Position numbers and translations under genes: made by a program. From Hydractinia symbiolongicarpus (taxonomy: Eukaryota; Cnidaria; Hydrozoa; Anthoathecata; Hydractiniidae), in contig NC_079877.1 in assembly GCF_029227915.1 (NCBI RefSeq), positions 29,847,851 to 29,911,850 of the forward strand: a stretch of DNA of 64,000 nucleotides, read 5' to 3'. Numbering within the stretch: position 1 is the stretch's first letter; each line of letters begins with the position of its first letter. The notes beneath the pieces are model-generated. The model had not been told where the DNA came from and made no database searches. It saw nothing but the letters and a program-made list of their open reading frames with translations. Positions 47,185 through 56,139 of this stretch are shown here, one piece after another.

Positions 47185-47614
47185 ATGGCTTTAATTGCAA
47201 TAATGTTGGGAGGGGCCTTAGCCAATGCTTTGGCTTTTACAGGCTCAAGCTATCTCTTTTTCAAGCTTATCAAAAGACAGAATTGATAAGGAAAGAAAGC
47301 GTCATGATCTAGCCATAGAACAGCTGCAAAAAGCTCAGGTTTTGTGGCAACGTAAAAGACAAGAGAGAGTAGACTTTATCAATAAGCAGATCAGACTTGA
47401 AAAGAAGGCCGAAGGAAAATTCATAGAGCTAAACGATGCAATGCGTGAATATAAAAAAGTGTTTGGAGATAGATCAATTCTTACGGATCTACCGCGGGAA
47501 CCTGTATTGAGCGACTTTTATACACCTAGTAAGGATCAACATGAAAGGGAATTGGCCTTTATCGCGCTAAGTATGATCGGTGTCGGTGGTGCTGTGTGGT
47601 ATTTCGAAAGATAG
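47185..47614 (+). pseudogene. Membrane-associated coiled-coil protein, frameshifted
   Basis: The ATG at 47185 opens a frame with a hydrophobic N-terminus (ALIAIMLGGALANALAFTG) that stops at about 47284. The rest, in the next frame and open from 47225 to 47614, contains a strongly basic and acidic coiled coil (about 47280-47460) and a second hydrophobic segment near the end (LAFIALSMIGVGGAVWYF). A one-base shift in the T-rich tract near 47260-47270 would join them into about 143 codons. The methionine that appears to open the second frame is therefore not the true start. Function unknown; the two hydrophobic ends suggest a membrane hairpin. Confidence 0.6.
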
Positions 47615-47647
47615 TACTCCTAGTACTCCTAGTACTACCGGTACTCT

Positions 47648-47670
47648 ATGTTACATGATGCATGTAACAT
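47648..47670. terminator. Hairpin between convergent genes
   Basis: Perfect 10-base arms ATGTTACATG and CATGTAACAT with a 3-base loop. It lies between the plus-strand gene ending at 47614 and the minus-strand gene ending at 47688, so it could end transcripts in both directions. AGTACT repeats fill 47615-47644. Confidence 0.55.
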
Positions 47671-47687
47671 ATAATCTATACAAGGAT

Positions 47688-48976
47688 CTAACGCTTTGTC
47701 ACGAAATAGGTGTATATCAGATCTCCGATTCCAACTATCAAAGCCCACAAATTTTGACTCAACCAACCAACCGCTTCTTTCGCTCTATTGAGTATCCACG
47801 ATACTATTGATCCCATTATTTCGGGTAGGGTTGCAGCCGCCAACCCGGCCAACCTTCCCAAGAGAGATCCCAACGCATTCAACTTGTTTTTTATCCAGGA
47901 CCGGAGGTCCTTTGCACCACCTTCGGTTGTACAACCCTTTTCATGATTTTGTGCGTTACCGGTGGATGACCCCCCACCCCCAGGCGTCAAAGTTTCTACG
48001 AGAAGGCCGATAACCATACCAAATGCCGTTAGTACACTGACAACAGTGATACCCTGCTCACGGAATAGTGTTCGTATCTTCTCACCCAATGTTGTATCTT
48101 TGTCAAGGAGTTTAGTAATCGTCTCCTTGATGCTTGTTATTTGACTTTTAAGTTTACCTTTGAGAATATCAATAATCTCTTGCCGACCTTTCAACTCATT
48201 TTGCAAACCTTCCAACCTTTCGCTTCATTTTGTTGTTCCTCGGTCATATTTGGTGTGTTTTTCATCTCTTCCAACTTGTTTTTTTCTCTGTCAATATGCT
48301 GTTCGAGCTGAACCTTTTTTGCAACTTCATCCTGAAGAATTCCTCTTATGTTTCTCAATGATCTATCCAATCCTAGCAATTCACGCATAGGATATTCAAA
48401 TAGATCACCGGTCTGGGTTGCTTCATGGTCTACAGATTGTTTTTTGACCAATGAAATTAAATCTTCCGTACTGTTTACCACATCCCCAGATATAGCTTCT
48501 AATTCTACATCACTTGCTGTTTCTATTTTAGATGATGAGGGTAGTTCTTCTTGTATTTTGTTTAGCTTAGCTGCCTGTCGGGCTGTAATCTCACCTTTTG
48601 GTATGTCAAAACCTAAATTACGCAGCCTTCTCTTGCCTAATATATCTGATATAGTACCGGTGGCCCTTAGTCTTCCATTGTTTGTCAAAGGTTCGTTTTT
48701 ACCTCTGTAGTATAATTCACCATCCTTAATTTCAAAAAGGTCTGTATGTAGCACCTCAGGTTTTGACAGGGATCCTTCAGATAATCTATCATACAACCCT
48801 TCAACTAGTTCCTGCAAAACTCTAGTATTCTGACTGAGACCTCCGAATGATGTTTCTTCCTTACCCGGTGTGTGTATTTGTACTCGCGTACGGTCCCTAG
48901 TGGGTATGAGTGGTAAAGTTTCATCGGTACCTTCATCCGGTCTCCCATGGTCTCCAAAAGGGTCAATGTCTGCCAT
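47688..48976 (-). pseudogene. Large coiled-coil membrane protein of Polintons, frameshifted
   Basis: Two overlapping minus-strand frames form one gene of about 425 codons. The N-terminal 261 codons (48976 to 48191) start MADIDPFGDH and are largely charged and helical, with a coiled coil from about residue 215. The C-terminal 175 codons (48215 to 47688) continue the coiled coil, then give a hydrophobic segment (VVSVLTAFGMVIGLLVETL), a glycine-rich loop and a second hydrophobic region ending in WALIVGIGDLIYTYFVTKR. The shift lies in the overlap at 48191-48215. It shares a 52-base divergent promoter with the gene at 49029. I regard it as a recurrent animal Polinton protein; the function is unknown, perhaps virion or membrane related. 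Confidence 0.65.
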
Positions 48977-49028
48977 TTTTTATTATTTAGAGGATAGTTT
49001 TTTCTTTTTAATAAGGTAATAAACTAAA
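48977..49028. promoter_or_regulatory. Divergent promoter, duplicated before 49572
   Basis: Contains TTATTATTTAGAGGATAG and an AT-rich stretch ending CTAAAATGG. The same TTATTATTTAGAGGATAGT tract recurs at about 49534-49553 before the paralogous gene, so the promoter was copied with the gene. Confidence 0.5.
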
Positions 49029-49496
49029 ATGGCCGAGTATTCGAGGGAGGAAAACACGTTTAAAACAAACACACTTAATTCCCAACTTGACGAGTTGGTA
49101 AAACTACAAAAGAAATTCCGGGACAAGGAGTATAAATACAACAAAGCACTAAACCGATTAGTGATTTCGCGCATAATCTCGGAAACCTTAGCCGTTACCA
49201 GTTCGATAGCAGCTACCGCTACCATTATTAGAAAATTTAGGAATTCTATAGGACTTTCCGGTATATGCCTATCCAGCTCCGTTTTCCGTGCCATTATCGT
49301 AGCATTGATTAAGAGATATCGAAATAAACTTAACAAAGTCATGAAATCATGTCATGTTGTAACATCTGCTATTGATGTGTTTGAAAGCACTTTATCGCGG
49401 CAACCGTCTGATAATATTAGCCGCATGGAATTTCAATGTTTGCATGGTATATGCTATGAAGCTCTTGAAAAGATAAGTAAAATAGATGGAGAGTGA
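49029..49496 (+). CDS. Membrane protein, paralogue 1 (C-terminally truncated)
   Basis: 155 residues. A shared N-terminal helix LDELVKLQKKFRDKEYKYNKAL (about residues 16-37) is followed by two moderately hydrophobic stretches (residues 50-65 and 76-93) around a basic turn, then a helical C-terminus. It is clearly a diverged copy of the product of 49572. An 8-base deletion just before its stop shifts the frame, so the 40 or so C-terminal residues present in the paralogue are lost. The layout, a helix-flanked hydrophobic hairpin, recalls small pore-forming or membrane-bending proteins, but that is only a shape comparison. Confidence 0.6.
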   Translation: MAEYSREENTFKTNTLNSQLDELVKLQKKFRDKEYKYNKALNRLVISRIISETLAVTSSIAATATIIRKFRNSIGLSGICLSSSVFRAIIVALIKRYRNKLNKVMKSCHVVTSAIDVFESTLSRQPSDNISRMEFQCLHGICYEALEKISKIDGE

Positions 49497-49571
49497 AACA
49501 TTCTCAAAAGAATCATGAAAGGCGGGTTTTTTTTATTATTTAGAGGATAGTATTTTTTGTAATAACCTAAA

Positions 49572-50171
49572 ATGGTCGATCTTAAGATTTATCCAAAGTT
49601 ACCCACCGCTCCCGAGTATTCGAGTGAGCAAGACAAGTGTAACACAAATACAGGTAATTCCCGACTTGATGAGTTGGTAAAATTACAAAACAAATTCCGG
49701 GACAAGGAGTATAAATACAACAAAGCACTAGACCGATTAGCGATTTCACTCTACATCTCAGAAACCTTAGCCATTTCCACCGGTATTGGTACGATAGCAA
49801 CCAGCGCTACCCTTGTTGGAATTCCCATTTCTATAGGACTTTCCAGTGCATCCATAGGTGGAGCTATATCCTGTACCATTATCTCGGCATCGATTAAGAG
49901 ATATCAAAAGAAACTAAACAAAGTCATGAAATTATGTGATGTTGTAACATCTGCTATTGCTGTGTTTGAAAACTCTTTCCCACGAGCATTGAATGATGAT
50001 AATATTAGCCACATGGAATTTCAAACTTTGTGTGGTATATACTACGAAGCTCTGGAAAAGATGACCAAAACAGATAGAAAGATGGAGAGTGAAACACGCA
50101 ATCAGTTTGAAAAAAGTTTATTGGCGAAAGTTCAAAGTCTAAAAAAGACGTTAAATCAGGAACAAAGTTAG
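49572..50171 (+). CDS. Membrane protein, paralogue 2
   Basis: An intact 199-residue frame. After the N-terminal helix LDELVKLQNKFRDKEYKYNK (about residues 31-50) come two hydrophobic segments rich in I, G, A and S (residues 57-101), separated by a short glycine-containing turn. A basic helix follows, then a charged tail. Tandem duplicate of 49029 with its own copy of the promoter tract. The less polar hydrophobic hairpin suggests this copy keeps the ancestral form. Similar hydrophobic-hairpin proteins are common Polinton cargo in cnidarians, as I recall; the function is unknown. Confidence 0.65.
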   Translation: MVDLKIYPKLPTAPEYSSEQDKCNTNTGNSRLDELVKLQNKFRDKEYKYNKALDRLAISLYISETLAISTGIGTIATSATLVGIPISIGLSSASIGGAISCTIISASIKRYQKKLNKVMKLCDVVTSAIAVFENSFPRALNDDNISHMEFQTLCGIYYEALEKMTKTDRKMESETRNQFEKSLLAKVQSLKKTLNQEQS

Positions 50172-50387
50172 TAATGTGTGCCTGTATACCACTCACATAT
50201 TTCATGTGCTATTTGAAAAATTAATATTTGAAAGTAAGGCGGTTTATGACATTATGTGGCGCGATCGTCCCTTTTCCCCAATACTGAGTCATAGCGGCCT
50301 TACCTGCCGGCCGCCCTGCGCGATCCTCGGCACAATCGTCTTTACCAGAAACAGGTAAAGATACTTTTTATGTATCGTCCCCCTTTT
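50172..50387. other. Intergenic region with GC-rich patch and hairpins
   Basis: A GC-rich patch (about 50256-50337, including GCCGGCCGCCCTGCGCG) stands out from the AT-rich element. At 50340-50360 arms CTTTACC/GGTAAAG enclose 7 bases, and at 50360-50376 GATAC/GTATC form a second hairpin. Both lie just beyond the integrase 3' end and between convergent genes. No gene is seen. Confidence 0.5.
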
Positions 50388-51371
50388 TCACCAATCTTGC
50401 ACATAATCAAGAGGTAATTCTGTATCTTCAGGTATTAACATCAATTCCTCTTTTACAAAAGCTCGTCTAGGTCCGTCACGAATATAGTACATTACACGGT
50501 TACCGGGTTGCGCTATTACCTCACGCAATCTATATGTGTTTTTCGACCATATTCTATCGGTTGCCCGTCTCCGCCCATCATCATGCTCTTCACCGGGTTG
50601 CAGTAAATATCTATACAAGCCATCTTTAGGTAATTCTACTTCATAAGGATAACTCTCTTGATTAACCAAAGCCACCTCTTTCATTATAATAGCATCTTTT
50701 GGTTTCATACCAATCATCTGCGTCTTTGTATCGTTTAGCCTATCAATCAGTTTATACAGATGCTTAACCCATGTAGATGATACCTTTTCCGAATCATTCA
50801 GTTCTTGGGCATCTTGTATTTTGAATAAATTTTCCGCAAGTATCTTGTTCAACGCCTCAACAAATGCTGTGTGCGTATGCTTATATTTTGTAGTCGCCCT
50901 TTTAATTTCAACCTTGTGCTTCTCCAACAATTTTGATACATCTGCTTTGAATTCTGAACCGTTATCACATTGAAAAGTTTTCGGATAAGTTAATGGTCCT
51001 GCCTTGTAGATGTCCTCAATCATAGCGGCAACCTCTTTGGCTTTCTTACTCCTCAAAGGTCGGGCTACTTTGTATCTGGAGGCAGCATCGATTCCCGACA
51101 AAATGTACTCATATTTATTACCATACAGTATGTCACCGGGCATGTACAATAAATCGAATTGATGTAAATCATTAGGGGTGGTCACTTCATAATGTGGTCT
51201 TTCAACATGTTTTGGAGCGGGTAAATGTACTTGCCAAAATGCTTGCTTTGATAGCCACTTCTTAATCTCCTTTGGCCTGATGCCGAATCCTCTTAAATTC
51301 TGAACAGCCTTTTGTCCTTTCCATAAATTTTGAGGTTGATAGTAAGTCTCTTGAAGTTTAGAGTTTGACAT
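50388..51371 (-). CDS. Retroviral-type (DDE) integrase of the Polinton
   Basis: An intact 327-residue frame. The catalytic core has D73 (QFDLL), D136 (QCDNGSEF) and E172 (FVEALN). The last two are separated by 35 residues, the DD35E spacing of retroviral integrases. The N-terminal 60 residues are basic and lack an obvious HHCC zinc motif. The C-terminal part (about residues 250-320) has alternating strands like the chromo/SH3-type domain of Polinton integrases. It would insert the linear element through its terminal repeats, making short target duplications. It is the best preserved of the core genes and is divergent from the SAP gene at 51465. Confidence 0.93.
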   Translation of the reverse strand: MSNSKLQETYYQPQNLWKGQKAVQNLRGFGIRPKEIKKWLSKQAFWQVHLPAPKHVERPHYEVTTPNDLHQFDLLYMPGDILYGNKYEYILSGIDAASRYKVARPLRSKKAKEVAAMIEDIYKAGPLTYPKTFQCDNGSEFKADVSKLLEKHKVEIKRATTKYKHTHTAFVEALNKILAENLFKIQDAQELNDSEKVSSTWVKHLYKLIDRLNDTKTQMIGMKPKDAIIMKEVALVNQESYPYEVELPKDGLYRYLLQPGEEHDDGRRRATDRIWSKNTYRLREVIAQPGNRVMYYIRDGPRRAFVKEELMLIPEDTELPLDYVQDW

Positions 51372-51464
51372 GTTTTATTTATGCACACCTTTATTTATCT
51401 CCTTTTTGTTATGATGTAGCACGATAAAAGTGCTTAAAAGTATTTTTACTGATTATATATAAAG
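51372..51464. promoter_or_regulatory. Divergent promoter between integrase and SAP gene
   Basis: 93 bases, AT-rich, with GATTATATATAAAG directly before the ATG at 51465 and a small AGCAC/GTGCT inverted repeat at about 51417-51433. Confidence 0.45.
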
Positions 51465-51776
51465 ATGTCCGACATAACAAGTCAAACGGATCTACATTGT
51501 GATACCACCAATGGTGGTGTATCCGACTACAAATTAATGAAACTCAAAGAGTTGAAAGAATTGGCTAAATCCCGTGGGGTGAAGTATATTTGTGGAATGA
51601 ATAAAACTAAATTGATTGAGGTGATTGGGAGGAATGATATGGATCCATCCTACACCATCGACCTAGATACCAAACAAGAATGGTATGGATACTGTTCCAA
51701 CTGGAGGGTAAACAACAGAGAAGCATATCTAAGATGTCAAAAACGTTATAACGAAAAGAGTTCTTCCAAAAGGTGA
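51465..51776 (+). CDS. Small SAP-like domain protein
   Basis: An intact 103-residue frame. Residues 24-54 (KLMKLKELKELAKSRGVK followed by MNKTKLIEVI) fit the SAP/Rho-N helix-turn-helix pattern that binds nucleic acid. The C-terminal half is tryptophan- and tyrosine-containing and basic (WRVNNREAYLRCQKRYNEK), consistent with DNA binding. It is the first of three consecutive genes with this kind of module and stands alone here without a second domain. Its role may be in DNA replication or packaging of the element, inferred from position beside POLB. Confidence 0.65.
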   Translation: MSDITSQTDLHCDTTNGGVSDYKLMKLKELKELAKSRGVKYICGMNKTKLIEVIGRNDMDPSYTIDLDTKQEWYGYCSNWRVNNREAYLRCQKRYNEKSSSKR

Positions 51777-51787
51777 TTGGACCTAGA

Positions 51788-51809
51788 TTGTTACTCGCGC
51801 GCGTAACAA
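51788..51809. terminator. Hairpin after the SAP gene
   Basis: TTGTTAC and GTAACAA flank an inner CGCG-rich segment with one mismatch, 11 bases after the stop at 51776. It is the diverged counterpart of the perfect palindrome at 52416 and lies at the head of the duplicated promoter segment. Confidence 0.5.
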
Positions 51810-51884
51810 ATGTTATGAATCTTTTTTAGTTTCACGATTATAAAACTATCTTAAAGATTCATAAATCGTATATCACAAACCGGC
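51810..51884 (+). promoter_or_regulatory. Promoter/leader of the SAP-RING gene (duplicated)
   Basis: ATGTTATGAATCTTTTTTAG, CACGATTATAAA, ACTATCTTA and CGTATATCACAAACCGGC-ATG recur in the same order at 52440-52518 before POLB. The segment was duplicated together with the SAP-coding start of the following gene. Confidence 0.6.
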
Positions 51885-52344
51885 ATGGCTACACTTTCTT
51901 ACTCAGACTTTTTTTACTCAGACTTTTTTTTACATCCGACAGGGGACGGTTCCCCAATTAAGAAAAGTCGCTAGAGAACTCGGTCTGCATGGCTACTCAA
52001 GGCTCAGAAAGGCCGAGCTGATCGAATTATTGACACCCACCATCGTGTCAGCACCGGTACCCGTGCCGAGACCAAATGGATCAGCACCGATACCCATGGA
52101 TCCAATCGATGAGGATAATGTTGAGCCGCATCAGCCGGCTATCCCAGATTATGACATTGATACCTTGGATGAATCGGAAAAATGTATAATTTGTTATTCA
52201 CAACGAAAGGACGCGACCATTGTTCATGGGACCACTGGGCATTTTTGCTGCTGTTTATTGTGTGCATCTATATTGAAATCGGAGGGAGATAAATGCCCCA
52301 TATGTCGCGCATCCATCGATCTTGTCATTAAACAATATAATTGA
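51885..52344 (+). pseudogene. SAP-like plus MDM2-type RING finger protein (5' frameshift)
   Basis: The RING frame is open from upstream of 51946 to the stop at 52342-52344. It encodes a SAP-like module (LRKVARELGLHGYSRLRKAE, 51958-52017), a proline-rich linker (VPVPRP) and an acidic stretch. Eight zinc ligands follow, at residues 52, 55, 66, 71, 75, 78, 89 and 92 counted from the TTG at 52030: C-x2-C-x10-H-x4-H-x3-C-x2-C-x10-C-x2-C. That spacing equals the C2H2C4 RING of MDM2/MDMX, and a 12-residue tail ends the protein, as in MDM2. The ATG at 51885 (GGCATG context shared with POLB) is in another frame, with a slip-prone T-rich duplication between. Either the gene is broken or translation starts elsewhere. 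Predicted role: E3 ubiquitin ligase or its partner, target unknown. Confidence 0.7.
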
Positions 52345-52415
52345 GAGGTCAGATTGCAAACTAAAAATTGAATCCTATCACTGTAATGTGAAGGTCGGGG
52401 CCACCTAGATTGTTT

Positions 52416-52439
52416 TTTGTTACTCGCGCGAGTAACAAA
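52416..52439. terminator. Perfect 24-base palindrome between RING gene and POLB
   Basis: Core GTTACTCGCGCGAGTAAC extended by three T/A pairs on each side. It lies 71 bases after the RING gene stop and about 80 bases before the POLB start, so it could be a 3'-end hairpin, an operator, or a promoter element. Confidence 0.5.
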
Positions 52440-52518
52440 TGTTATGAATCTTTTTTTAGTTGCACGATTATAAAAAAAACTATCTTAGAGATCCATAGAT
52501 CGTATATCACAAACCGGC
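52440..52518 (+). promoter_or_regulatory. POLB promoter/leader (duplicated)
   Basis: Carries the same ordered blocks as 51810-51884, with an ATTATAAAAAAAACTATCTTA tract and the start context CACAAACCGGCATGAC. Confidence 0.6.
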
Positions 52519-55500
52519 ATGACTTCGAGAAATACAGTTGCTGAATTAAGAGATCTCGCTTGAGAACGCGGCTTACATGGCTACTCAAGGCTCAGAAAGG
52601 CTGATCTAATTGAATTATTGACACCCACTACCGTGTCAGCACCGGTACCCGTGCCGAGACCTACCAGACCAGTACCAGCGCCGAGACCAAATAGACCAAT
52701 ACCGATGCCTAGACCCGTACCAGCAGCGAGAACCTCGAGATCCTGTACTAGCCAACAGGACATGGATTTGTTTGAGCGGCAAGAAATGGCTAAAACTAGA
52801 CCTCAAATAAAAAGTAAGTTGAATGAATGGAGGGAATGGTTACTAAATCATGTACCTAAGGCTATTAAGGATAAAACAACAAAAGCTTTCAAAACCATGA
52901 AGGATAAGATCATGGGTTTGTATAAAAAGGGCAGTGGAGAGGAGGAAGAAGTGAAAGAGGAAAACCCCTATACTCCTATTGAAGAAGCGTTTGTAGGTTC
53001 CTACAAAAGGTTCAAGATAAACCCTGACGGTGAGAAGAATGTCAATGTCTTTCTCGAAAAGGTCGAGCATGTCGTCAAGAGGTTTATGAGTGACGTGCTC
53101 GGGCAGAAGAAGTCATTGAAGACTCAGGCGACCTTGTGGGTGAAGTGGGTAAGGGAGGACACCAGCTCGTCTGATGCCCCGTGCGTACATGTCGATAAAG
53201 CATTCAATAGCTATATGGAGATGCTGCACGCCCACGATGACATTTCTGATGTTTTCGATCGGATGCGTAACAAGATAATCGAACAGATTGAGAACCCTGC
53301 GCTACCCACCAGCGGGTTCACAATCGAAAGGATCCTACATATGCATGTGGACTTTCATAAGCTAAAATTAACGAGAGGTAGCTCTTATTTGCTGCTACCT
53401 AAGAATTTCAGTGGAAAGCGATCTGTGATTAATCCTAAAAATGAAGATGATGATGAATTTTTCAGATGGGCTATTATCGCCGCGCTTAACCAAAATCTGA
53501 TCAAAAGTAATCCTGAGCGTATCTCAATTCTTAAGAAGCATGATAAGTATAATTGGGATGGTCTAACTTTCCCAATGGCACAAAATAAAATAGATTTGTT
53601 TGCGAGAAGGAACCCCGATGTCGCTGAGCATGTTTTGACAAAGGATGAGGGGGAAGGTATCTACATGTGTCGCAAGTCGAAGCATCTGGATCGTAAGGAG
53701 ACGGTTGTTTTGTTCTTGTTACATGAGGAGGAGAAGAGACATTACATGGCCGTTAAGAACTTGAGCGGTGTCCTGAGCAAGGCCAACTCAAAGCATGAAC
53801 ATAAGGAGTATTATTGCTTGAATTGTCTCTCTGGTTTTCCAAGCGAACAGAAAAGGGATGAGCACTTTGAGTATTGCAAGAATAGCGATGCTGCTAAGAT
53901 TCAACTCCCTGAGGAGGATAGCACCTTAACCTTCACTGATGGTAAGTTTCAGCTCAAAGCTCCATTCATCATGTATGCCGATTTCGAAGCTTTCACAAAA
54001 GAGTTGCCCGAAGAAGAGAGAAAATGCGGATCATCCACCGAGAAAGTTGGTAAACATGTTCCCACTGGATTCTGTTGTTATAGTAAATATGCTCATGGTG
54101 AAGTGCCAGACCCTCTGAAGCTTTACCACGGTGAGGACTGTGTTCCGCGCTTTGTAGATCATGTATTTCTGAGGCGAAAAGGTTATATAACATGTTTCCT
54201 CAGAAAGCAATGGATCCACTGACGGAGGAGGAGCGTGACAGTTTCAAGAGAGCCAGGGTGTGCCACATTTGCATGGAAGAATTTGATGACAAGGATGACA
54301 TCAAGGTTAGGGATCACTGCCATTTCACCGGTAAGTTTCGCGGGGCTGCCCATCGAGAATGTAATATCCGATACAAAGTGCCTAATTATATTCCGGTTGT
54401 CTTTCATAATCTGAGTGGCTACGATGCACATCTATTTATCAAAGAGCTTGCAAAGCAGCATGGGGAAGAAAATATGAGCGTTATCGCTAAAAATAAAGAG
54501 AAATATATCTCTTTCTCGACGGATGTTAAGGTTGGTGAATACATTGACAAAAATAGAGAGACTAAAGCCAAAAATATAAAATTAAGATTCATCGATTCGG
54601 TTCGTTTCATGGCTAGTAGCCTGGATAAATTGGTAAACAATCTCTCTGATGATCAGTGTAAAAATCTTCGAAAATTCTTCAATGATGATGAGCAATTCAA
54701 CATAATGAGAAGAAAGGGTGTATACCCATATGAATATGTTGATTCATTCGATAGGTTTAATGAAACTAAGCTTCCGTCGAAGGATGATTTTTATAGCAAG
54801 TTGAACATGAGTGGTATCAGTGATGCTGACTATGTGCATGCCCAAAATGTATAGAAAGACATGAAAGTTGAAAATATGGGTGTTTATCATGATATATATC
54901 TCAAGACTGATGTGCTGCTTCTGAGTGATGTGTTTGAGACCTTCAGGGAAACATGCTTGAGAAACTACGATCTAGACCCGGCTCACTTTTACACTGCTCC
55001 GGGATTAGCCTGGAGGGCGTGTTTGAAAAAGACCAAGGTTAGTCTAGATTTATTGTCGGATATGGTCATGGTCCTGTTCATTGAGAGGGGTATCAGGGGT
55101 GGATTGTGTAAGGCTGTCCACCGCTACGCCAAAGCCAACAATAAGTATATGGGGGACAAGTACAACATATCGGAGAGGAAGGAGATGGATAGCTATCTCC
55201 AGTACCTCGATGCAAAAAATTTGCACGGCTGGGCCATGATTCAGAAGCTACCGACTGGAGGGTTTGAGTGGGTTGACACCGGTAAACTTTCGCACTTCAC
55301 ACCTGAACTGATTTCGCAATTAGCTGTGGAAAACAGTGAAGAGGGGTACATCCTTGAGGTCGATGTGAGCTATCCACAGGAGCTTCACGATTCTCATAAC
55401 GATCTTCCTTTCATGCCTAGGAGGAAGGTTATCAATGGGGTCGAGAAGCTGACACTGTGTCTTTCAGACAAGAAGAACTATGTGATTCATATCCGTGCGC

Positions 55501-56139
55501 TTGCTCAAGCTGTGAATCACAGTCTTGTTCTGGATAAGGTTCATAGGGTCTTGAGATTTGATCAGAGTGCGTGGTTGAAACCGTACATCGATTTTAACAC
55601 CAATTTGCGTACAAAATCAACGAATGACTTCGAGAAAGATTTTTTCAAGCTGATGAATAATTCGGTCTTTGGTAAAACTATGGAAAACCAGCGTAAGCAA
55701 AAGGATATACGTTTGGCTACCAAGAAAGAACAATATGAGAAGCTGGTGATGAAGCCCAACTTCAAGGGTAGCACGTGGTTCTCGAAAACACTGATGGGCA
55801 TAGAGATGTCCAAGATCAAGATCAAACTGAATAAGCCAATCTACCTGGGACTGGCAATTCTCGACTTGTCCAAGATAGTTATGTATGAGTTCCACTATGA
55901 TTAATAATGATGTAAAGCTTTGCTACATGGATACAGATTCATTCGTTTATCATATCAAAACCGGCGACTTTTACCAAGATATCGCCGACGATGTAGCTTT
56001 GAGATTTGACACATCAGGGTACGATAAGAAAGATGGTAGACCTCTACCATTAGGTTTGAATAAAAAGATCATTGGGCTGATGAAGGACGAGTTAGGTGGC
56101 AAGGTAATGACGGAGTTTGAATTTCTGCCGTTGACTTAA
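52519..56139 (+). pseudogene. POLB: Protein-primed family B DNA polymerase with N-terminal SAP module, broken
   Basis: The ATG at 52519 opens a SAP-like module (to about 52620) interrupted by TGA at codon 15 (52561). The proline/arginine-rich linker and main body then run in frame to about 54180, where a frameshift moves to the frame open to 54854. A TAG at 54852 is followed in the same frame by coding to 55904. A further shift near 55885-55900 leads to 56139. Domains: C2H2-like zinc segment (53814-53880), exonuclease I YADFEAF (53974), HNH-like CHIC...DHCH (54260-54365), exonuclease II NLSGYDAHL (54408), exonuclease III YHDIYLKTD (54884), polymerase motif A DVSYP (55362), B KLMNNSVFG (55647), C YMDTDS (55924). 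The C-terminus ends at the right terminal repeat and is short. It would replicate the element by protein priming; it cannot do so as it stands. Confidence 0.9.
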
